A stretch of DNA of 7,575 bases from Dehalococcoidia bacterium UBA6627 (lineage in GTDB: Bacteria > Chloroflexota > Dehalococcoidia > UBA2979): contig DKLZ01000012.1 in assembly GCA_002455955.1 (NCBI GenBank), positions 1 to 7,575 on the forward strand. The letters are read 5' to 3'. Positions 1 through 5,974 of this stretch are shown in pieces (position 1 is the first letter of the stretch; every line of letters begins with the position of its first letter). A program made the translations under genes and the position numbers. The notes beneath the pieces were generated by a model. That model was not told the DNA's origin. It ran no database searches and saw only the letters and a list, made by a program, of their open reading frames with translations.

Positions 1-8
1 AACGAGTA

Positions 9-16
9 CTGAGGAG
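9..16 (+). promoter_or_regulatory. Ribosome-binding site of the TPP enzyme gene
   Basis: The purine-rich GAGGAG at 11-16 lies five bases before the ATG at 22 and is a strong Shine-Dalgarno sequence. The first twelve bases read in frame 1 as Asn-Glu-Tyr-stop, with TGA at 10-12 overlapping this site. They could be the tail of an upstream co-transcribed gene, but twelve bases cannot prove that. Confidence 0.75.
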
Positions 17-21
17 AAACG

Positions 22-1656
22 ATGACTGAAATCAGCGGAGCAACATTGGTCGCGCGGCAATTACAGGCAAGCGGAATCGACACGGTATTCACGGTGCTTG
101 GAGGGCCGATGATCGACGTACTAGCCGAGGCAAATAACCACGGCATTCGTGTCATTAATTGCCGACACGAAATGAATGCCGCGTTCGCAGCATCTGCTTG
201 GGGTTATCTGAATCAAAAACCGGGAGTGATGATTGCTGCCTCGGGTCCCGGGATGACAAATACTGTGACACCACTCTATGTGGCTACCCAGAGCGCGATG
301 CCATTAATAGTTCTCGGCGGTTCAGCTGCTGAAGGTCGCCTTGGCTTCGGTGCATTTCAGGAAATCGATCAAACATCGTTTGCAAATCCAGCCGCAAAGT
401 GGGTACAGCGGGTTGACACGACCGCGCACATTCCAGAGTTAATCTATCTGGCTATGAGCAAAGCTCAGTACGGAAGACCAGGGGGCGTCTATCTCGATTT
501 CCCCGGGAATCTTGTGTCACAACGCGTAGACGAAATGAATGCCCCCATCCGTGAAAAAGCACCCGAAGTCTCTCACGCTTATCCAGATTCCGAATCAATC
601 GAACGTGTCACAGAAATGCTTACTTCGGCTGACCGACCACTAGTGATGATTGGCAAGGGGGCAGCCTGGGCTGACGCTGGACTAGCGTTGACTCGACTCG
701 CTGATTTTGGAATCCCTTTCATTTCTTCGCCGATGGGGCGAGGTGCGGTACCAGATGATCATGCATCAAATGCAGGTGCGGCTCGTACTACAGCGATGGC
801 AGGTGCCGACGCGATACTGATGGTTGGTGCAAGATTTAACTGGATATTCCAGATGGGGGAGCGATTAAATCAGAATGTCCGCATAGCTCATATCGATCTA
901 GAACCCGAAGAATTCCACTCGGCTGCGCAAATCGAAATCGGAATCACGGCTGATTGCAGAGTCGCTGTCGAGTTGGTGAACGAGAAGCTTGCAGGTCGAG
1001 AACTACGAGTCAATTCCACAGGATGGCTCTCTGAAATACGAAGCAAATCCAGCGAGAACGAAGCAAGCATTGCGGAGCAAATGACCTCCGATCAGCAGCC
1101 CATTAATCACTACCGGCTAGTTGCCGATGTGCGAGATTCGATCGAACGCGACGCGATTGTGGCAGAAGACGGCGAATTCACGATGGGTGTAATGCGACAG
1201 GTGATGCCGACGTATCTCAGTCGACACCGCTTCGGTGCTGGTACGACTGGCTGTATGGGTACAGGTCTCCCCTACGCGCTAGGTGCAAAACTAGCCCAGC
1301 CAGACCGACAAGTAGTAGCCGTGCTCGGAGATTACTCCTTTGGCGCTGCCGCAATGGAAGTCGAGACATGTGCACGGATGGATATCCCAGTCGTGATCGT
1401 AGTTTCGAACAACGCCGGTATCGCCGCACACACGATCCAGGACCGAAGCTTTCCCTCCGATGCCCCACCAATAGCCGCCCTGCTCCCTATCGACTACGAA
1501 CATATGGTAGAGATGGTGGGCGGTTACGCTGAGCGTGTCACAGACCCGAAAGAAATCCGTCCAGCCATGCAACGTGCTCTTGCCTCAGGAAAAATCTCCC
1601 TGTTAAACATTGTTACAGATCCAAAGGCGCGGCGCCGCGGTACCGGTTATCTTTGA
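22..1656 (+). CDS. Thiamine-diphosphate-dependent enzyme, 2-hydroxyacyl-CoA lyase / oxalyl-CoA decarboxylase-like
   Basis: This 544-residue protein has the three-domain plan of the acetolactate synthase/oxalyl-CoA decarboxylase superfamily. The N-terminal pyrimidine-binding domain (about 1-170) carries the cofactor-activating glutamate E50 in a CRHEMNAAFAA motif. A central domain (about 190-325) includes VGARFNW. The C-terminal diphosphate-binding domain (about 360-535) carries the Mg/ThDP motif from G436-D437 to N463-N464. The segment GAFQEIDQ (110-117) matches 2-hydroxyacyl-CoA lyases, which have Phe-Gln where oxalyl-CoA decarboxylase has Tyr-Glu. YGRPGGVYLDFPGNLV (150-165) also fits lyases. 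That family cleaves 2-hydroxyacyl-CoA to formyl-CoA and an aldehyde; the natural substrate here is inferred. Two oddities: the ThDP motif reads GDY rather than GDG or GDS, and the C-terminus ends soon after TDPKARRRG, without the longer tail of eukaryotic homologues. It looks cytosolic, with no signal peptide. An acetolactate-synthase-like or benzaldehyde-lyase-like activity remains possible. The start follows a strong ribosome-binding site. Confidence 0.85.
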   Translation: MTEISGATLVARQLQASGIDTVFTVLGGPMIDVLAEANNHGIRVINCRHEMNAAFAASAWGYLNQKPGVMIAASGPGMTNTVTPLYVATQSAMPLIVLGGSAAEGRLGFGAFQEIDQTSFANPAAKWVQRVDTTAHIPELIYLAMSKAQYGRPGGVYLDFPGNLVSQRVDEMNAPIREKAPEVSHAYPDSESIERVTEMLTSADRPLVMIGKGAAWADAGLALTRLADFGIPFISSPMGRGAVPDDHASNAGAARTTAMAGADAILMVGARFNWIFQMGERLNQNVRIAHIDLEPEEFHSAAQIEIGITADCRVAVELVNEKLAGRELRVNSTGWLSEIRSKSSENEASIAEQMTSDQQPINHYRLVADVRDSIERDAIVAEDGEFTMGVMRQVMPTYLSRHRFGAGTTGCMGTGLPYALGAKLAQPDRQVVAVLGDYSFGAAAMEVETCARMDIPVVIVVSNNAGIAAHTIQDRSFPSDAPPIAALLPIDYEHMVEMVGGYAERVTDPKEIRPAMQRALASGKISLLNIVTDPKARRRGTGYL

Positions 1657-1700
1657 TCGTTCTAGGCATCAAATTATCTTGAATGATCAATTCGCGGTTC

Positions 1701-1729
1701 GAGTGATCGCCGAGCTATAACGATCACTC
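1701..1729. terminator. Perfect 9-bp stem-loop between convergent genes, probable bidirectional terminator
   Basis: GAGTGATCG (1701-1709) and CGATCACTC (1721-1729) are exact reverse complements around an 11-base loop. The hairpin lies 44 bases after the stop of the TPP enzyme gene and includes the glycerol kinase stop codon (1724-1726 on the minus strand). Its place between converging genes suggests it ends transcription from both sides. Neither strand has the T-run expected of a classical intrinsic terminator, so it may instead protect mRNA 3' ends. Confidence 0.55.
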
Positions 1730-3217
1730 TGGCTCACTAGCCAGTACTCCAGCAACTGCTGCTTGCCATCCTTCAATAAGTTTCGCCCGTTGCGCGATGC
1801 TCATCCGCGGAACAAATCGTCGATCGAGATACCAGCGCTCAGAGAGTTCATCAACCGAACGAACCTCACCGACACCTAGTGCAGCCAATTGCGCGGCTCC
1901 AAGAGCTGCAGTTTCAGTGACAAGAGGACGCTCTACGGATACTTCAAGAATGTCCGCCAGAAATTGCATGAGCCAGTTATTTTCGGCCATTCCTCCGTCC
2001 ACACGTAGCACTCCCATCGCAGACCCAGAGTCAGCCGCCATCGCTGAGGTAAGATCTTGTGCTTGGTAACTCACAGCCTCTAACGCTGCACGAACTAGGT
2101 GAGTGGAGTTGGTACCGCGAGTAAGGCCGAATAACGCACCTCGTGCGTTCGGCTGCCAGTGCGGTGCACCAAGCCCTACAAACGCAGGGATAAGATAAAC
2201 GCCGTTGTTACCACCTTTCGTATCTAAGTCCGCTGCAATTGCTTCTGTCTCACGTGCATCCTTGATCAAACTCAATTCATCGCGAAGCCACTGCACCGCA
2301 GAACCAGCAACAAAAATCGAACCTTCAAGCGCATACGTAGGTACCCCACCCAGTCGATAAGCAAGCGTTGTGATTAGGCCATTCTCAGAATTAACGATCC
2401 GCTCGCCGGTATTCGATAGCATGAAACAGCCCGTTCCAAAGGTGCTTTTGACTGAATTATTTTCAAAGCAAGCTTGCCCGACCATCGCTGCATGCTGATC
2501 ACCAGCAACACCACGGATCGGTATCGCACGACCAAACACTGTGGCATCTGTCTCACCAAAGTCATCGGCACAATCCAGTACTTCCGGCAAAATTGTCCGA
2601 GGTATCTTGAGAAGTTGGAGCACGTCATCATCCCAAGTCTGATCATGGATGTTGAACATCAACGTGCGACTCGCATTCGTTGCATCAGTGACATGTCGAC
2701 GGCCAGCTGTCAGACGCCAGATCAAGAAGCTATCCACCGTCCCAAAGGCCAGTTCTCCTCGATCAGCCTTTCCTCGAGCACCATCAACATGATCAAGTAA
2801 CCAAGACACTTTCGTCCCTGAAAAGTACGGATCGAGAAGCAAACCAGTTCGCTCTTTAATCAGAGATTCAGCACCTGCGCTCTTCAGCTCGGAGCAGATT
2901 GCAGTTGTTCGACGGTCCTGCCACACAATAGCTGGATGTATCGGTTCGCCCGTCTTACGATCCCAAATCAATGTAGTTTCACGTTGATTCGCAATCCCCA
3001 GTGCCGCAACTGGATCGTTGCTGAGCGCATCACGCGCAACCTCTAACGTCGTGCGCCATATCTCCTCAGGATCGTGTTCCACCCAACCAGGCTGCGGGTA
3101 GTACTGCGTAATCTTCTGCTGTGACAATCGCTGCGATTGTTGATTGAGATCAAAGCGGATTGCTCGACTACTAGTAGTGCCCTGGTCAATCGCTAGTATC
3201 GGTAAAAGATCAGTCAA
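1724..3217 (-). CDS. glpK: Glycerol kinase
   Basis: This FGGY-family kinase phosphorylates glycerol with ATP to sn-glycerol 3-phosphate in the cytosol. From the TTG at 3217 it has 497 residues, close to the 502 of E. coli GlpK. Visible motifs are the phosphate loop DQGTTSSR (11-18), the glycerol-binding region with QRE (78-80) and WQDRR (99-103), Y131 in DPYFSGTK, the catalytic base D240 in GVAGDQHAA, F265 in GTGCFML, and the second FGGY signature region (about 346-368, GLGAPHWQPNARGALFGL). The TTG start is chosen because AAAGGAG (3226-3232) sits eight bases before it and the protein then begins MTDLLPILAIDQG, like known GlpK. The GTG at 3242-3244 would add nine unconserved residues and put that ribosome-binding site inside the gene. 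The GKGGTR loop that binds fructose 1,6-bisphosphate in E. coli is not preserved, so that feedback is probably absent. No glycerol facilitator, glycerol-3-phosphate dehydrogenase or regulator gene adjoins it. Confidence 0.96.
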   Translation of the reverse strand: MTDLLPILAIDQGTTSSRAIRFDLNQQSQRLSQQKITQYYPQPGWVEHDPEEIWRTTLEVARDALSNDPVAALGIANQRETTLIWDRKTGEPIHPAIVWQDRRTTAICSELKSAGAESLIKERTGLLLDPYFSGTKVSWLLDHVDGARGKADRGELAFGTVDSFLIWRLTAGRRHVTDATNASRTLMFNIHDQTWDDDVLQLLKIPRTILPEVLDCADDFGETDATVFGRAIPIRGVAGDQHAAMVGQACFENNSVKSTFGTGCFMLSNTGERIVNSENGLITTLAYRLGGVPTYALEGSIFVAGSAVQWLRDELSLIKDARETEAIAADLDTKGGNNGVYLIPAFVGLGAPHWQPNARGALFGLTRGTNSTHLVRAALEAVSYQAQDLTSAMAADSGSAMGVLRVDGGMAENNWLMQFLADILEVSVERPLVTETAALGAAQLAALGVGEVRSVDELSERWYLDRRFVPRMSIAQRAKLIEGWQAAVAGVLASEPE

Positions 3218-3225
3218 GTCGACAA

Positions 3226-3232
3226 CTCCTTT
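3226..3232 (-). promoter_or_regulatory. Ribosome-binding site that decides the glpK start
   Basis: On the minus strand this reads AAAGGAG, followed by an eight-base spacer and the TTG codon at 3217-3215. It is the only good Shine-Dalgarno sequence here and lies downstream of the in-frame GTG at 3244, so it supports the TTG start. Confidence 0.7.
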
Positions 3233-3321
3233 CGCAACTGACACCCATAAGAATCATTACTCCGTCTAGAAAGCTAATAAACACCGATCGCATGGAGCCT
3301 CTGGAGTGTGGGATTGTTCGA

Positions 3322-3332
3322 GGTTGACAACC
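3322..3332. promoter_or_regulatory. Palindrome GGTTG-A-CAACC over a TTGACA hexamer, possible operator
   Basis: The eleven bases are a perfect inverted repeat of five-base arms around a central A, and they contain TTGACA at 3324-3329, the -35 consensus of the main sigma factor. A repressor bound here would cover a -35 element. No matching -10 is evident and no known operator consensus is recognised, so the role is inference. Confidence 0.25.
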
Positions 3333-3383
3333 GCTATCTGTGCACATGCTACTCATACGATGAGAAAACCACTGGGAACGATG

Positions 3384-3420
3384 CTATCTAGATGTGGAAG
3401 ATTCAACCAACTTTAGATAG
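3384..3420. repeat. Inverted repeat CTATCTA / TAGATAG
   Basis: CTATCTA (3384-3390) and TAGATAG (3414-3420) are exact reverse complements separated by 23 bases. The left arm overlaps the eight-base palindrome ATCTAGAT (3386-3393). It lies in the divergent promoter region, so a regulator-binding role is possible. Seven-base A/T-rich arms can also arise by chance. Confidence 0.25.
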
Positions 3421-3447
3421 AAATTACGCGCTATAGGGATTTACTCG

Positions 3448-3615
3448 ATGATGCGATCCGCTCGCTCATTCATTGCATCATCCCAAGAGTTTTCTCGCCT
3501 CACTACAACAGTTCCTACTTCTGTGAACGACTTTGACTCTAAACTAACTAGACACTTCGCCCCTACAGCACATACATACTGCAGGGATGCCAAGGAGGAA
3601 CGATGGCCACTATGA
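3448..3615 (+). other. Candidate 55-codon small ORF overlapping the Nudix start
   Basis: An ATG at 3448 opens a 55-residue frame that ends at TGA 3613-3615, overlapping the first 13 bases of the Nudix gene in another frame. AGGGA (3435-3439) lies eight bases upstream and could serve as a ribosome-binding site. The product would be polar and rich in Ser, Thr and Arg, with no membrane segment, cysteine motif or family I recognise. If translated it could couple to the Nudix gene. A chance frame of this length is quite possible. Confidence 0.17.
3592..3599 (+). promoter_or_regulatory. Ribosome-binding site of the Nudix gene
   Basis: AAGGAGGA is an almost complete Shine-Dalgarno sequence. Its GGAGG core ends four bases before the ATG at 3603, which favours that codon over the in-frame ATG at 3612. 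Confidence 0.8.
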
Positions 3616-4235
3616 CTTACTGTCCCCGTTGTGCGAATCCGTTGACGACAAAACATGACGGTGGCCGAGAACGCCAAGCTTGCCCCGACGAAGTGTGTGG
3701 ATTCATCCACTTTGGTGATTTCTCGATCGGTTGTTCGGGAGTCGTGTTACTTGAAGATGATGGCGTGACGAAGGCACTGCTCGTTCAGCGCGGGCAAAAT
3801 CCATTCGCTGGCACCTGGCAACTCCCAGGCGGTTACGCAGAGCATGACGAACCACTCTCACTTGCTGTGGAGCGCGAAGTCGAAGAAGAGGCGTCCGTCG
3901 TCGCGAAAGTCCGAGACGTAATCGCTTTTCGTCATTCGCTGGGAGGCACCGCGGGTGGTCCAAGCACCAATATCTACATCATTTTCAGGCTTGATCTAAT
4001 CGAAGGCGAACCGAAACACGATGGGGTAGAAATAGCTGACGCCGGCTTTTTCTCATTAGATGAGATCGCAGCGATGGACGCAGTCCAAGGTCTTTCTCGC
4101 TGGGGTATCGAGCAGGCCCTCGTAACCGAACCGGGAAGTGGTCTCACTCCTGACGATGGTGCCCCGGGAGCCGAACGTCCAGGCTGGCAGTTATTTGGCC
4201 TTGAAACAGTTGACTCTCGCGTTTGGCAGAGCTAG
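3603..4235 (+). CDS. Nudix hydrolase with N-terminal zinc ribbon, NADH-pyrophosphatase-like
   Basis: This 210-residue cytosolic protein should hydrolyse a nucleoside diphosphate linked to another group, such as NADH or ADP-ribose, releasing a nucleoside monophosphate; the substrate is not fixed by sequence. Residues 1-35 form a zinc ribbon with C7, C10, C27 and C32, in a CPRC...CPDEVCGFIHF pattern like that preceding Nudix domains of the NudC type. The Nudix domain spans about 42-165. Its box runs from G77 through E83 to REVEEEASV (91-99), so the metal-binding glutamates E92, E95 and E96 are present, but the usual glycycl position near the end is Ser98. The C-terminal 35 residues, rich in Gly, Pro and Asp and ending DSRVWQS, match nothing I know. 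It is the first of three co-directional genes and its stop is 37 bases before the deacylase start, so the two may share a transcript. Functional link to the neighbours is unclear; a housekeeping nucleotide-cleaning role would fit. Confidence 0.88.
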   Translation: MATMTYCPRCANPLTTKHDGGRERQACPDEVCGFIHFGDFSIGCSGVVLLEDDGVTKALLVQRGQNPFAGTWQLPGGYAEHDEPLSLAVEREVEEEASVVAKVRDVIAFRHSLGGTAGGPSTNIYIIFRLDLIEGEPKHDGVEIADAGFFSLDEIAAMDAVQGLSRWGIEQALVTEPGSGLTPDDGAPGAERPGWQLFGLETVDSRVWQS

Positions 4236-4272
4236 CCGAACCAAGCTGTGCTGCCGGAAATGGCGAAGACTT

Positions 4273-5853
4273 ATGTTTGACTTGGTAATCGAGGGCGGCA
4301 ACGTCGTCGATGGGACTGGTTCACCGCGTGTCCGTGCTGATGTAGGCATCGTGGGCGAGAAGATCAAGGAAATCGGCCATCTCGCAAACGCCAAAAGGCA
4401 CTCAACAATTGATGCCACAACGTTGATCGTCTCACCGGGCTTCATCGATACTCACGCCCACTCGGACGGTGCTCTCCTGATCGATCCAAATCATGAGAAC
4501 GGCATCCGCCAAGGAATAACCACCGAAATTATTGCACAAGATGGAATGTCGTTCGCTCCACTGTCGGCAGACAATTACGTTGCACATCGACAATACCTCA
4601 GCGGGATTTTGCAATCCCCCGAAGATAATCTCGACACCAGCACAATTAGCACCTTCTTGAACAACTTCGACAGCGGTACAGCTTGCAATGTCGTAATGCT
4701 GGTGCCACATGGACCAATCAGGCTAGAAGCTGTGGGATTCCGTGATATCCCACTCCGAGGGGAATCTCTCGAAGTTGCGCGGCGTCTGGTGGCAGAAGGT
4801 ATGGCTGACGGCGCGAGAGGGTTCTCAACTGGGCTGTCCTACTATCCACAGTCCTACAGTACGACAGACGAACTCGTGGCACTCTGCGAAGTAGTGGCGG
4901 CCCACAACGGAGTCTACGTAACGCATATTCGCAACCACAACGAAGAACGTGCTTTCGGTGATGGCGGCATCCCAGAAGCGCTTGAGATCGGGCGCCGAAG
5001 CGGAGTGAAAGTACACATCTCGCATTACCGAACCAGCGTGCCCAACGCAGGTGAACTAAACACGCTGCTCGAAAATATCGATACTGCGAAAGCGGAAGGT
5101 GTCGACGTCACTATGGAATGCTATCCATACGTCGTCGGTTCCACTGTCCCAGGATATTTTCTATCCGGCGACTTTCACGAAGGTGGAGCATCGGGCTTGC
5201 TTGACCTACTCAATACAGACGATGGTTACGAAAAAGCTGTGGAAGCGCTCGAAGGATTTTCTGCCTTAATTAACGAAGGTTTCTGGACCTATATCGGTTC
5301 GAACCTGAATCGAGACCTATGTGGACTCACGTTCCCTGACGCGGCCGAACGTCGAAGTACTTCGGTCGAGCGAATGATGCTAGACGTAATGCGGGAGGAG
5401 CGGATGGCTTGTGGCTTCCGCTACGTACCAAGCGGAAGTATCGCACTAGTCCAGCAGGTGGAAGCAGACATCATGGACCTTCTCGATCGTGAAGATTATA
5501 TGATTGGCAGTGATGCGATCCCGTTACCTGGAATTCCTCATCCGCGGGCATATGGTTGTTTTCCTCGCGTTGTTGGACGGTTGCGCCGTCGCCATTCACG
5601 ACCTCTCGAACAGATCATTCAACGCGTTACACAAAACCCTGCTCGTCGTTTTCGTCTCGAAGGACGCGGTGAAATTCGGAAAGATTTTGTTGCCGACCTT
5701 GTACTATTCGACGAGGCACAGATCGCAGATCTCGCAACATACGAGGACCCTGCTGTTCCGCCAGCTGGAATCCCTTATGTGATCGTGAATGGACAGGTCG
5801 CAGTAAATCGAGAGGGTTGCACCGGAACGCTTGCTGGACATCCGATTCGTTGA
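4273..5853 (+). CDS. N-acyl-D-amino-acid deacylase family amidohydrolase
   Basis: The 526-residue product belongs to the amidohydrolase superfamily, D-aminoacylase group, whose characterised members hydrolyse N-acyl-D-amino acids to a D-amino acid and a carboxylate. The N-terminal beta-sandwich strand (MFDLVIEGGNVVDGTG, 1-16) leads to the metal motif DTHAHSD with H61 and H63. Further ligand positions are H218 in VTHIRNH, H251 in VHISHYR and D414 in MIGSDAIPLPGIPHPR. The C-terminus returns to the beta-sandwich (VADLVLFD, then YVIVNGQVAV). In classical D-aminoacylase the second metal is held by a cysteine in an NCG motif; here the equivalent is QDG, with D90. This may mean a different metal arrangement or substrate, and other amide or ring substrates are possible. 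The ATG at 4273 is chosen because homologues start M(Y/F)DLVI. A GTG at 4138 would add 45 unconserved residues and overlap the Nudix gene. The ribosome-binding site is weak (GGCGA, 4262-4266). No signal peptide is seen. Confidence 0.88.
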   Translation: MFDLVIEGGNVVDGTGSPRVRADVGIVGEKIKEIGHLANAKRHSTIDATTLIVSPGFIDTHAHSDGALLIDPNHENGIRQGITTEIIAQDGMSFAPLSADNYVAHRQYLSGILQSPEDNLDTSTISTFLNNFDSGTACNVVMLVPHGPIRLEAVGFRDIPLRGESLEVARRLVAEGMADGARGFSTGLSYYPQSYSTTDELVALCEVVAAHNGVYVTHIRNHNEERAFGDGGIPEALEIGRRSGVKVHISHYRTSVPNAGELNTLLENIDTAKAEGVDVTMECYPYVVGSTVPGYFLSGDFHEGGASGLLDLLNTDDGYEKAVEALEGFSALINEGFWTYIGSNLNRDLCGLTFPDAAERRSTSVERMMLDVMREERMACGFRYVPSGSIALVQQVEADIMDLLDREDYMIGSDAIPLPGIPHPRAYGCFPRVVGRLRRRHSRPLEQIIQRVTQNPARRFRLEGRGEIRKDFVADLVLFDEAQIADLATYEDPAVPPAGIPYVIVNGQVAVNREGCTGTLAGHPIR

Positions 5854-5974
5854 ATATTCATAAGGTGCACACAAACAACCAGTGCGTACTATAGCGGCAT
5901 GGTGAGTAGAATCGGTACGAGAAGATGCTATAACCGAACACATACTTTGCTAATCGAATGAAAATGAGGGCTAT
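5854..5974 (+). other. Intergenic leader with two nested mini-ORFs before the CoA-ligase gene
   Basis: TACTAT (5887-5892) is a plausible -10 box and lies six bases before an ATG at 5899 that opens a 20-codon frame ending TGA at 5961. That stop overlaps, as ATGA, the ATG at 5958 of a six-codon frame, whose TGA (5976-5978) overlaps the GTG start at 5975 as GTGA. The arrangement resembles translational coupling, but neither peptide has a recognised motif and no -35 is clear. No terminator hairpin follows the deacylase gene. Confidence 0.25.
5966..5970 (+). promoter_or_regulatory. Ribosome-binding site of the CoA-ligase gene
   Basis: GAGGG lies four bases before the GTG at 5975 and supports that start. 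The next in-frame ATG, at 6017, has no Shine-Dalgarno sequence. Confidence 0.5.

Larger units (their letters stand above)
3218..3602. other. Divergent intergenic region between glpK and the Nudix gene
   Basis: These 385 bases separate two diverging genes and must hold promoters for both, but I cannot pick a complete -35/-10 pair on either strand. The best single element is TTGACA at 3324-3329. It has no good -10 at the usual distance: TACGAT at 3356 is 26 bases away. The region also holds two inverted repeats, GCTATCT repeated directly at 3333 and 3383, and a 55-codon plus-strand ORF at 3448-3615. I see no RNA gene, transposon remnant or recognisable broken gene. Confidence 0.6.

Noticed and set aside
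2374..2800. ORFs on both strands inside glpK
   Set aside because: glpK is continuous and keeps every family motif through this stretch, so these frames are shadows.
3441..3710. Minus-strand ORF of 89 codons across the intergenic region and Nudix start
   Set aside because: It opposes the Nudix zinc-ribbon coding sequence, lacks a ribosome-binding site that I can see, and has no recognisable motif.
4138..4272. N-terminal extension of the deacylase from GTG 4138
   Set aside because: It would overlap the Nudix gene by 98 bases, and the 45 added residues lack family similarity and include a basic Cys-rich run. Homologues begin at the MFDLV position.
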